Below are positions 48,855-59,111 of a stretch of 64,000 nt of DNA, piece after piece. Location: the NCBI GenBank assembly GCA_963969595.1, contig OZ018411.1:28903445-28967444 (forward strand), written 5' to 3'. The notes beneath the pieces were generated by a model. It had not been told where the DNA came from. It saw nothing but the letters and a program-made list of their open reading frames with translations, and ran no database searches. Position 1 is the first letter of the stretch. Each line of letters starts with the position of its first letter. Origin of the DNA: Neckera pumila. Lineage: Eukaryota > Streptophyta > Bryopsida > Hypnales > Neckeraceae. Both the position numbers and the translations under genes were made by a program.

Positions 48855-49845
48855 CCCCTAAATGTATTTGTTTATGTTTTCACCAAAAACGCTCTAAAAC
48901 AACCATTTCTTACAAGTACCAAATTTTAGGAAAAAAAGGACTTTGGAAACACATGTAACCATAGGATCTTGTAATACATTGGTTTGAGAAAATGTCGAAA
49001 AAAATTCAGAAATTTCCACCTTGTATATTGCAATAGTTTGAAGGTAGTTAATTCAAAAATGCCAATCCAACAATTGTAATGTTGTAATAAACAATCTACA
49101 TCCAATATTTTATTTTATTTTCAAAAATATGAAAAATTAAATTAAATAAAGGAACTTAAAGTTTATTTCAGAGTATAAATTCCATAACTACTCTCAAACT
49201 AAAGTTTCTCATAACTATCATCTCATTAATCAAAATGGAATGATTCAAAGCTTAAGTTTTCATGTATATATAAATCTTTAAAACCAATTTCAAATTTTTA
49301 TTTTTTTAAATGTAATTTTTAAAGAATTTTTTTGAGCTGCCCGAGCAGCCTGATAGAATGTGGAAAATTACATATCATACAATAATTTTTTTTAACCATG
49401 TAGTCAAAAGCAAGGCTTTTTTTTTCATTTTTTGAGAAGTGCCATAGTGGTGATATAAAATTTTGCTTTGGTGCTTCAAATTTCAACATTCATCTATATC
49501 AGATAGAGAATATACATATCACATGTCTATAATTTGGTTTTCATCTATAATCTGGCAATTTCATCTAGTTTTCTTTTTTACTTTGAATTTTTTTGGTGAT
49601 TTCATCCAAGTTTTTGTCATTTTTTGTACCATTTTTTAGCTAGATTATTTTTTCTAGTGCAATCTGGCACCAGAAAGCCAAAAAAAAAAGCCTTGGTCAA
49701 AAGTTATGAAAATTGTTGAGTCTTAATGCTACTCCTCGGGCACATGTTGTGTGAAAATTTCAAAGAAAAAAAATAAAACTTCCATTCATAATGAGCTGCC
49801 CAAAATTGATATGTTGCCAAAAAATAGTGTTTGGACATTTATGGA
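48855..49845. mobile_element. TTAA-flanked element f, containing a hAT MITE
   Basis: It begins CCCCTAAATGTATTTG and ends GGACATTTATGGA, with TTAA at 48,851-48,854 and 49,846-49,849. Without the hAT MITE and its duplicated 8 bp it is about 698 bp. The left TTAA is also the right site of element e. Its interior resembles element e (AATAATTTTTTTTAACCATG and TAGTCAAAAG). Confidence 0.85.
49411..49695. mobile_element. hAT MITE copy 2 (8-bp duplication GTCAAAAG)
   Basis: It starts CAAGGCTTTTTTTTTC and ends AAAAAAAAAAGCCTTG. It is flanked by GTCAAAAG at 49,403-49,410 and 49,696-49,703. The related element e has the uninterrupted site TAGTCAAAAGTTATAAAAAT at about 47,150. Length is 285 bp. Confidence 0.93.
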
Positions 49846-50029
49846 TTAAAGTGAAACTTTGTCGTCATAGACTTGACATTGCAAGGTTAAAGACAAAGAA
49901 AGAAGGTGCAACTAGTTAGGCAATCGTGACCACAAAATCAATCAATTATTTCCAATTACTATTAGATTCACATTTGAAATCTTGTCTTTTGCATTACAAG
50001 GATATGGCATTCTGTATAAGGTAACTCCC

Positions 50030-51270
50030 CCCATTCCCAACCACTGACCTATTTCCAACCTATAGGTGCACGTATTTTTGACCACGCTTAGAATGCGGGT
50101 TTTTTTTGTTTTCAAGGTTGGAAACTAATAAATACATGACAAATGTCCCAAGTTGTGAAAAAAAAAAATAGAAAACAATGATTAGGTAAAAAAATATTAA
50201 ATGATCAAAATTGGAAGACTCTACACATTGGCCATGGATCCGGCACACTTTTTGCCTCCCAAAATTCATAGTAATTTCAATTCAAGCAATAAAATTACAA
50301 TTTTTTTTGTAATCCCTGTCATTTCTATCAATATACCTCTGAAAAATATTTGTTTTGCCTTCACTACTCCAGAAAATGTCGAAATTCCTTATTCGATCGA
50401 TTATGGGAGGATTTACCTTACATTTGGTTGCATTAATGGGAAGGTATCTATAAATTACTCCTGAAAGTCCCACAATCTTCTTTACATCAATATACTAAGA
50501 AAAAATGCCATTTCTACAATCCATATCTTAAGTTTGGCTGTTTATTTGTTTGTTTGTCTGTTTGTTTTGTTACGTTGAGATCTCTCGGACCGTGCATCCC
50601 CAGCTGCGTGCTTGGTACCGTCGGAAAGCCCTTGACGAGGAGGGGTGCACGGGCTTGGTTTTGTGGCGTTTGGAGCTACGGTGCGGAAGTTATTGAATTT
50701 TGAAGTATTTACGGATCAAAAAGTTAGAAAATTATTTTTACTTTGATTCTAGCCGTGTGCTTAGTACCGTCGGAAAGCTCTTGGCGAGGAGGGGGGCATG
50801 GGCTTTGTTTCATGGCGTTTGGAATGACAGTGTGAAAGATATTGAATTTCAAAGTTTTTATATGAATTAGAAAATTAGAAAATTATTTTTACTAAGATTT
50901 TGGCTTTGGCAACGGCACAGGGGCACACTAGTTCTATTGCAAAGAGCACCTTGTTTGATTAGATCATAAGACTTTGAACCTTGTCTAAGGTAGAACCACC
51001 CATTCTTGACTAGGGATCAATTTCCGACCTAGAGGTGCCCCTATTTGTAATAATGGCTTCGAACATATTGTTTACTCTTTTTTAAGGTTGTGACCAATAA
51101 GATCATGACATACATCCTAAAGTATACAAAATGTAGCAAAAAAAATGAAGTATGAAGCTAGTTTTTGAATGATCGGAATTGGAAGACTCTAGTAATTGGC
51201 TTTGCATTCGGAACACTTCTTGGCTCCCAAAATTCACAATAATTCCAATTTTGGAAAAAAAAATTTGGAA
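50030..51270. repeat. Direct repeat pair 968 bp apart
   Basis: Positions 50,030-50,300 and 51,000-51,270 share the same order of motifs: CCGACCTA/CCAACCTA, GGTTG, AATTGGAAGACTCTA at 50,210 and 51,178, TTGGC, GGCACAC/GGAACAC and CTCCCAAAATTCA. The Helitron at 50,520-50,931 lies between them. No gene. Confidence 0.65.
50520..50931 (+). mobile_element. Helitron-like non-autonomous element
   Basis: It begins A|TCCATATCTTAAGTTTGG and ends GGGGCACACTAG|T. Two internal copies carry TTAGTACCGTCGGAAAGC/TTGGTACCGTCGGAAAGC and GAGGAGGGG. It has a higher GC content than its surroundings. Length is 412 bp; no Rep/helicase. Confidence 0.78.
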
Positions 51271-51553
51271 AATTTTCAATACCAATATTTCTTATCTTCC
51301 TATATGGGGAAAATTTTCATCACTCATTTCGCTCATCATTCACTCCAAAATTTCTTAAGTGATCAGCTATGGGTGCCTCCACCTTAACTACACAAAATAG
51401 TGAAATTCAGTTGCCTTAACAATTGGGTTGCTTTACCCCAAGAAAGTTACTTTATAAGCCATCAAATTCAACAAATATTTCTATAGATATTTTTGTTTGC
51501 ACAGTAGGGTATCAATCAAAATGATGTTTTTGCATTCCTAGAAAAAGAACTTT

Positions 51554-52335
51554 CACTGCTGCCAACTTTGACACCCTCCCGAGGGCTGAAAATTTGACTT
51601 TTTTATCAATAATTTTTTTTCACTGAATCATCTCTATGTTAGTAAGGCATATACACCAAATTTCAAAATAAAAAGATTCACACCAAAAAAGATATACGAA
51701 AACTACCAACATGTGTAGCTGTGAAAAAAATTCACTGCTGCCAACTCTTACAACCTCCCAAGGGTTGAAATTTTTTTATTTTACCATGAATTTTTTTTTA
51801 AGAAATTTACTCTATGTTGATAACTTGTGTTCCAAATTTCAAATTCAAAAGATTTATGCCAAAAAAGATATTTGAAATTTACCAGCATGTGTAGTTGTGA
51901 GAAACAACTTCACTACTGCCAACTTTGACACCTTCCCATGGGCTGAAAAATTGCTTATTTAACATGTGTTTTTTTGGCACTATCCCAAGGGTTGAAAAAA
52001 TCATTCTTACAACTACATATTTTTGTAGAATTAGAACATCTGTTTTTGTGTGAATCTTTTGAACTTGAAACTTGGCACACATGTTATCAATATAGAGGTT
52101 ATCATGCAAAACAAAAATTCATTATAAACATGCAATTTTTCAGCCCTTGGAAGGGTGTCAAAGTTGGCAACAGTGAAATTGTTTCTCACAACTACACATG
52201 TTGGTAAATTTTGAATATCTTTTTTAATATAAATCATTTAAACTTCAAATTTACCACAAATTTTATTAATATAGAGATGATTTCTTGAAAAGTTATTCAT
52301 GGCAAAAAAAACTATGTTTTCAATCCTTGGGAAAG
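51554..52335. repeat. Palindromic block of 179-bp repeats
   Basis: CACTGCTGCCAAC or variants start at 51,554, 51,733 and 51,911 (period 178-179). Each is followed by CCCTCCCGAGGGCTGAAA-like sequence and, at the end of the unit, ACCA(A/G)CATGTGTAG. From about 51,980 the same unit appears inverted (AAGGGTGTCAAAGTTGGCAA at 52,151). The arms could form a large hairpin. No protein is evident. Confidence 0.75.
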
Positions 52336-52394
52336 GCAATTTGTAATAACAGTAATTGTGAGCCTTTACGATGCAAGTGGTCAATATGCTAGAG

Positions 52395-53350
52395 GAGACA
52401 AATTGTTAGAGTACAATTGTATAAGTGATCGAAGTGATAAAGGAATGACTCAAAAGTATTAAAATTGGTAGTCAAGCGATTGAATGAATTGAACAATTAG
52501 TTTTAATCCGTGATAATTGATTCAAGTAATTGGTAATGTTGGTTACAAATATTATGTAAACTTACCTGTGGTTTGGAGAACAAGTTACAGGTTCACGGCA
52601 AATTGTCAATTTGCTGGAAGAGCGAGGAGCATGAATTAATTGTGTTACTATGGATGATTGTATTTGTTTAATGTATAAGAATTGTTGTCTTTAGATTGTG
52701 TAGAAATTAAATTACAACAATAAATAAATGTAAACAAACTGTCAAATTAATTATTATGACTGATTGATTTATAGCATCCAGAGAATGGATGCGGGAATTA
52801 ATTTGATGAGAGTTTGGCAAATTGTTTTGGACTGGGTTAATGAACCAGTGGTAACAAGAAGGTTCACTGACCATTTGCCTTACCCTGTGTGGATGTGTGC
52901 GTAATGTTGGTAGTATGATAATGTCGTTGGTTGTTAGCCACCAGTACATTGAAGGCAAATTGCTATGAACCTTGAGAGAAGTGTAACTCAGACTATTGGC
53001 TAAGAAATCTAGTAACCAAGTGGTTAGTAGTGAATCCTGGTTGATTGCTAGTTTGGTCCTTAACGAATTGTTGAGTTTGTGCAGAAAGAGAATGAACAAA
53101 GATGCATTGCAATCATTCCCCTTGCATTTAGTTAGAGACAAATTGCCACTGAATTGAGACTGATTTGTTACTCATATTAATTTCGTAATTAAGCTAGATA
53201 AATAATGACTGATCAAATTGCCTCGGTAAAAGAAAATAACCAGTAATTAAAGAAATTATGTATGATTGTTTATATATATGATATATGAAGTATTGCATTA
53301 AGTTCTAGATCATGCATGACAAATTGCTGATCATACCTGGACAAATTGAC
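52395..53350. repeat. Block enriched in CAAATTG heptamers
   Basis: CAAATTG occurs on the plus strand at 52,399, 52,599, 52,818, 52,956, 53,139, 53,214, 53,330 and 53,342, mostly as GACAAATTG or GGCAAATTG, plus an inverted CAATTTG at 52,607. This looks like subterminal or internal short repeats of a DNA transposon whose ends I cannot define. A 144-codon frame here has no domain. Confidence 0.5.
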
Positions 53351-53450
53351 TATAAACGCCCATAGAACACTAGACAGGACCGAGATGGCATTTTCATGCG
53401 TCCTAGCATAATTTAACGGACTGGCAATCAAATTATATTAATGGGTATAA

Positions 53451-54477
53451 GAGTGAATACATGTTTCCCTGGTGTTTGTGAAATATTATAGTAAAACTCA
53501 TTCCAAACTTGAATACAAGTGACCCTAGTCACAAAACGTTAGACTATTTGACTATTCCCTAGATTTTGAACCCCTATACTAGTTGTCTGGGTGTTTGTAG
53601 AAATAGCAAAACTTAGATTACAATTCCTATTTTCAATGCTTTGAAAATTCATAGTAAGTTTATACGGTGTCTAATAAATTATCTAAGGGTTTTGTTGGCA
53701 TTGCATGCATAGAAACTCGACATAGTAAACTTCATTTCAGTAGTCTAGATGGCTAAAATTTAGATTAAGAAAAAGAAACTAGAAACTTGAAACTTGTTGT
53801 CAAAATACACTACATGATGATCTATGGACTAAACACCTTCTTTTGTAGGCAAGTAAAAAAATACTACAATGAGATAATATCCAACACTACATACTAACAA
53901 TGTGTTCAAGTAACTCCCCCCCCCCAAATGGATGATTTTTTTTCCATCCTTTAGGCCCTCTTTAAGTCATCCAGAGGTCACAAACCTTAATGGCATTTGA
54001 AGATTAACTAGTCACATAGGTAATCTCTTGGGTCAATTTTTTAGTTTATGGCTAACCCATATTTCTACAATCCAATAAGGTAATTGCACCTAATTGTAAT
54101 CCCTTTCTAAACTTGACCCTTAGATATTCTTGCCTAAAATATACTGCATCTATTTATAAGAGAATAGAGTCGCTTCTAGGTACATCTATTTTCAATATTT
54201 TGAAAATTTATAGTTTATTCAAAAGATTGTCCAATTTTTTCATAAAAAGGGAGTCTAAAGTATGCTTTGACTTTTAACACAATCCGACAAAAAAAATTAA
54301 TTTAATAGGAACAATGCTCAGTTGTTTAATCCAACACAATTTGGTGTGGTTACCTTTATGTATGCCTTCAAGTGTTCCCTTCCCAATTACATACTCTACA
54401 TACACTTATTCAAAATTTCTAGGTTGAAATATTTTAGCCCCCAAAGTCCCAAGAGTCCTTCCAAAGGACTTTTGAAG
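53451..54477. other. Gene-free AT-rich stretch
   Basis: No gene, clear repeat or element boundary is seen. A C(11) run lies at about 53,918. The sequence near 53,560-53,700 and 54,100-54,240 (CTAGATTTTGAACCCC, ATTTTCAATATTTTGAAAAT) has the flavour of old unit-like repeats but cannot be assigned. Confidence 0.4.
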
Positions 54478-55583
54478 ATAGGTACCGTAGGTGTAGGGCA
54501 GCTTCGCCTAAAAATAATTCAAAAAAATTATGGCAAAGTATTTTGGAAATTATGCTGAACAATTGGCAAAAAATAATAAAATTAAATGAAAGAAATGGCA
54601 AAATATTTAGAAATTACATGAGCAAAAAATTAAATAAATTTAGACTTCAAAGTGCACACAAAGTCCACGTGCCATTTACCATCAAGAATTTTTTTGATGA
54701 CACTGATGTGAAGGAATTACCTCAATGACATTCTATAAGAATGAAGGGTGGAGAAGTTATATTTATAATGAAATCCATTGTCCATTATGAATCCTCAAAG
54801 GATATGGGACAAATTGAAGATGAGTGTTTGACTACTCATTGTCAAAACGCAGGAATTGTGTTCAATGTAGAACATCAGACCTCATTTAGGCATAGTAGAA
54901 TACTTTTTTTTAGAAATCTTTGAACTAATAAAAGTTGCTAAATCAAGATAATTTTGATCTCCAAAAATCCTTTTGTAATTTTGAGCCTCCAGTCAAAAGT
55001 TATTGGCAAATTTAGAGAGGGTGTTTGAAAATGTCAAAGAAAATGCCCTTTTCAAACCATCCATGAATTTTGTCCATAACTTTTGACTGGAGGTTTGAAA
55101 TCTCAAACGGATTTTTGGAGATGAAATCAATCTTTATTTTCACATTAAATTAGTTCAAAATTTTTTGAAAGAAGTTATTCTACTATGCCCAAATGAAGTC
55201 TGAAATTCCACTTTGAACACAATTCCTACTTTTCACTTGACTATGAATGGTTGAGCTCTTACTAATCCTAATTTACATATCCCACATGGGTTGTTATACC
55301 TCCTACCATCCTACTTGTATAAAGAGCTTATGTTCTCAATTCCTTTAACACTTTAAATGACATTAGAAGTTGTGCAAGAGACTCATGCATGAGGGCAAGA
55401 ATTGTGTTAGGGTAGAAAAACCTAGGTTAGAAGTTGGATGAAAGGCGAATTTACAATTATTTAATTATCCAAAAAGTTGAATTTCTAAAAGCTTCTTTTT
55501 GAGATGGCGAACATTAGATTTTCATATTAATTAACTATTCGCCTTGGCAGTGGGCGAAGTTGCCCTACACCTACGGTACCTAT
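54478..55583. mobile_element. Element with 31-bp TIRs
   Basis: The inverted repeats at 54,478-54,508 and 55,553-55,583 match at 30 of 31 positions (outer end ATAGGTACCGTAGGTGTAGG, inner end CTTCGCC). The 1,106-bp interior contains a foldback related to 30,917-31,498. No transposase, and no clear target duplication; long GC-rich TIRs would suit a MULE-like or foldback element. Confidence 0.85.
54760..55345. repeat. Foldback related to 30,917-31,498
   Basis: AGGAATTGTGTTCAA (54,850) pairs with TTGAACACAATTCCT (55,21x), and the inner arms GAGCCTCCAGTCAAAAGTTA and TAACTTTTGACTGGAGG(T) surround the centre near 55,035. The right half, including TAATTTACATATCCCACATG and TGTATAAAGAG, matches the right half of the 31-kb foldback. 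Confidence 0.75.
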
Positions 55584-55589
55584 GATCTC

Positions 55590-56445
55590 AATTTTTGGCA
55601 AGATTAAATTTTTTTCTTTAAGACAGGAAAATTGATTAGTTTTTGCAGAATATAAGTTTCATTTTAGTTGGTGCATGGGAGTGAAAGTTGTGCCTAGGAG
55701 ACACTGAAAGTTATGCCACAATAAGCCCAAACAAGCAAGGGTGAGTAGTAAAGAAAAAACTTGAAATAATAGTTTTAAAAAATTATTTCTTATATATTAT
55801 GTTTTTGTCTATGTGGAAAGATTTCATTAATTACATTTAGATAAGTAATGTAAAAGTTGTCAAGATTCTTCTTTTGAGAGCAATCTTTGCAAATTCTTGA
55901 AAAAATAATGTATAGAACTATTTCAAAATTCAGTTTTAACATTTTTTTTAAAATAAAAAATTGCACATAGTTTAAAACAATCTCACCATTTGGATTAATA
56001 TGTTTCAGTTCCATCATAGAGCTATTAACAATTTAGTTTTTCCTTCTATTTCATACCTACTTCAACTTAACAAATTTTTAAGGAATAAAAATTATAGGCA
56101 TTTATTTTGAGTTTATTTTTCCAATCTCTTAACTCAATTCTTCATTATTAAAAAAAAATCACAATTTGTAGTACAAAAAATTTAGGTTAAGAGGATTCAA
56201 AGCCTCATAATGTAGACAACTAGGAGCCAAAAAAAACACTCATTTTGCTCACTTTAAATGTTTATATCTTGTGATTGATATGGTCAAAGTTTTTGAAATT
56301 TGTGCCAGACATTCTCATACTAGTTTAGTGCAGGATCCTATGATTGAATATGCCAAAACATCAAATGTTTAAAATTTTGTTGCTTGCATTGAAAATGTCA
56401 GTTTTGAGTGTTTTTTGACAAAAAAATGACCTTGTTGGGATTGCA
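55590..56445. mobile_element. Decayed relative of TTAA element c
   Basis: It shares the interior with 23,088-24,007 and 61,320-62,150: GAAAATTGATTAG, AAAGTTATGCC, ATCTTGTGATTGATATGGTC, and the ending TTTTGAGTGTTTTTTGACAA followed by GACCTTGTTGGGA. Clean TTAA ends are not visible. Confidence 0.5.
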
Positions 56446-57119
56446 TAGGCTAATGAGACATCTTTAAAGTCCAAAATGCTTCAACTCTCATTGATTGTTT
56501 CAAATAACTCTTCATCTTCCATTGATTCTTTTAGAAAACTAGTGTTGAATTTGAGCAAATACTTTTGTCATATTTGAGTCAATGTATGGGTCAATGCGAG
56601 GCTAAGAAAAGCAAGCCTGGTCACTGGACTGCTAAACGCGCAAAGCACTCATCCGTACGCGTATTCAAATTTGGAAATTACGCATGTATATACGTACCTG
56701 GAAACGTACAGCTATCCACTTGTATTCGTATCCATCTTACATGTACGTATCCCCAACCTCCGTGCCAGGACCGCCGTCTTCCCGTCTTCTCAGGAGTCCC
56801 ATCCTGCCACGATAACTTAGTCGTCATCATGGTCAGGACAATCGTGAAAAAACAAAACCATTCAATACAAAAACATTTCCAACCATCATTGTTGAATTTC
56901 CTCCTTCAAAAATCCTCCACCAATTTCGTCAAATCTGCATGCCCAATTCCCGCTTGCTTGACCTCGCAAGTAGCTGCTCTTTGCCCCTTCTGCCTTTCTT
57001 TTTCTCCGCTGTAGCTTTATCAGACCTCAGAGCTTCCAGAGTTCCAATGCCCATTTTCATTTCGCTTTTAACTTAGGGATGATGGTGACCTCCCTTTTGT
57101 CAGAGGTTCAGAGCAGATC
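56446..57119 (+). promoter_or_regulatory. Upstream region of GnTII
   Basis: From about 56,560 base composition rises toward genic levels, with CCTCCTTC and CTTCTGCC pyrimidine tracts near 56,900-57,010, typical of plant 5' UTRs. A 149-codon open frame at 56,565-57,014 has no recognisable domain and is not called as a gene. The transcription start cannot be placed. Confidence 0.35.
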
Positions 57120-57335
57120 ATGATTCATGGGGATGCGGAGGGGCTCAAGCAGCAGCAGCTGTGGAGGGCGCCAGCTCTGGCCTCTGTTGCTCCTCCAAGT
57201 CATCCTTCTGGTGTTCGTGGTGGCACCTTACTTGGACACCACGTTCCATGGTTTTCGTATTGGGAAAAGGGCGCCTGGTGGGGTGGACGTGGAAGCGCTT
57301 CGGCTACGAGGAGTGAATTTGCCGGAATTGAATGA
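57120..57335 (+). other. Overlapping upstream ORF at the GnTII start
   Basis: An ATG at 57,120 opens a 71-codon frame that overlaps the GnTII start 7 bp downstream and ends inside exon 1. It has A at -3, whereas the GnTII ATG at 57,127 has T at -3 and the in-frame ATG at 57,133 has G at -3. If it lies in the mRNA it could lower GnTII translation or favour leaky scanning. The encoded peptide is a frame shadow without recognisable features. Confidence 0.4.
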
Positions 57336-59111
57336 GGTGTCCAAGGAATTGCTGGTGAGAAATAGTTTGCCGCCGAGGAATCAAGACTTGTTCCCGTCGT
57401 TGTCGGACGATAGAATCCCGATTGTGTTGTATGTGCATTACAGGCCGAAGTATTTGGAGCTTGTGGTGCAGTCGCTGGCTAATGTGAAGGGGATTAATGA
57501 GACGCTGTTGATTGTGAGCCACGATGGGTTTTACGAGGATATGAATGCGATTGTGGAGGGCATTCGGTTCTGCCAGGTAGGGCGACTCCGTGCCTCGGGA
57601 ATGGATCTTTCGTTGTCGGTATAGCGATCGTGGCGTGGGTGCAATGATGGAACTGGTATTGGGGAGAGATGAATTTGAATTTGAATTTGAATTGTTTGAA
57701 TTTGAACTTGAGTTGTTTGAATTTGGGATTTGGGTTGGAAGCGCGGGGAAGAAGGTTTATTGCAATTTGGAGGGAGAATTTGAGTCGCTAAATGTTTATG
57801 GAATTCAATTAGGGTTTCCATCAAGAGCACTGGAAATGTAAGAAACTATGTAACCAAACAGGTTACTTAGTTTCTGATAGCTTCACTTGTGCTTAACATT
57901 CTTGAAATCGGGTCCTCGTACCGTCTGCTTTTCAATGGAGAGGCAGGGTATCGATCCTGTGATATTGACTTTCTTTGACGCACTTTCGCTCATATAGGCA
58001 AAACACTTGTAGTCGTAAAGTTGCAATCTTAGAATCCATGCCACATGGTTGTAAAGTTGTCAAATCTGGCACACAATTCTAAAGTTGTACAGCCATGGGG
58101 TCATGTGGATGTTGACATTCGTAGTTATCTTATTAGTTTAGTGACTTAAGTGATACGTACGGTGGAATAGGATCATGATCAACACTACTCAAGAATGTTT
58201 TGAACCCAAATGCAGTCAAAATTTGTTAATATCCGTGTTTGTGTTTGGTGTTCGGGGTTGGTATCCAACAGGTGAAACAGATCTTTGCGCCATGGTCTCC
58301 TCACTTGTACAAGGATCAATTCCCGGGAGTTTCGCCTAGGGATTGCCAGAATAAGGACGATGCGAAATTGTTGGGCTGCAGAGGGAACCCTGACCAATAC
58401 GGCAACCACCGCAGTGTCCGCATTGTCTCCCTGAAGCACCACTGGTGGTGGATGATGAACACCGTGTGGGACGGTTTGGCGGAAACCAAGGGTTTCAATG
58501 GCCACATGATGTTCATCGAGGAGGATCACTACCTATTACCGAACGCCTACCGTAACATCCAAATCCTGGCGAAGCTGAAACAGGAGAAGTGCCCAGATTG
58601 CATTGCTGTGAACGCAGCACCGCTGGACGTCAAGTCGCGGGGAGAAGGAATGGAAAAGCTCGTGGTGGAGAAAGTGGGCAACGTGGGATACACTTTCAAT
58701 AGTACCGTGTGGGAGGCCATTCATGCGCAAGCCGAACCCTTTTGCACATTTGATGACTACAACTGGGACATCACCATGTGGGCGGCTGTGTTTCCATCGT
58801 TTGGAAACTCAGTGTACACCTTGCGTGGACCTCACACGAGTGCTGTGCACTTTGGAAGATGTGGACTTCATCAGGGCTACAGCAAATCGAGTTCCAGTGA
58901 ATGCCGAGATTCGTCGATGCATCTGGGACTCATTGGAGAAGCGGACAAGGTGCCGAACATCAACCCTTCGTGGCCGGTGCACAAGTTTCCTATCAAAGGG
59001 TACAATTCGGGCTTCCGAGGCTGGGGTGGGTGGGCTGACCACAGGGACCTTCGCCTTTGTCTTGCTTTTTCTTCCATGTATAGTGCGCCATTGCAGAGAG
59101 TGTCATTTTAG
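57127..59111 (+). CDS. GnTII: Alpha-1,6-mannosyl-glycoprotein 2-beta-N-acetylglucosaminyltransferase (GnTII, two exons)
   Basis: Exons are 57,127-57,576 (150 residues) and 58,272-59,111 (279 residues plus stop), joined in phase 0 across a 695-bp GT-AG intron. The total of 429 residues is close to plant GnTII length. It is a type II Golgi membrane protein: a short basic N-terminus, then a hydrophobic anchor at about residues 17-35 (LWPLLLLQVILLVFVVAPYL). The catalytic domain has IPIVLYVHYRPKYL, then FIEEDHYLLP with the metal/donor-binding EEDH at 233-236, DDYNWDITMW from about 311, HFGRCGLHQG, and GWGGWADHRD from about 400. GnTII adds GlcNAc to the alpha-1,6 mannose arm, completing the biantennary complex N-glycan core. 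A second in-frame ATG lies at 57,133. An out-of-frame ATG at 57,120 precedes the start. Confidence 0.96.
57660..57735 (+). repeat. GAATTT-type microsatellite in the GnTII intron
   Basis: The intron contains repeated TTTGAA hexamers with variants (GAATTTGAATTTGAATTG, then TTTGAACTTGAG). It reads as an acidic/Phe low-complexity peptide if translated, but lies within the 57,577-58,271 intron. The rest of the intron shows nothing recognisable. Confidence 0.7.

Noticed and set aside
12692..49845. CCCTAAA motifs as interstitial telomere repeats
   Set aside because: They occur singly as part of CCCCTAAA element ends next to TTAA, never as tandem CCCTAAA arrays.
52707..53141. 144-codon minus-strand frame
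   Set aside because: No recognisable domain. It lies in the CAAATTG-rich repeat block and has no paralogous support.
56565..57014. 149-codon plus-strand frame before GnTII
   Set aside because: Low-complexity, no motif, and placed where the promoter and 5' UTR of GnTII should be.
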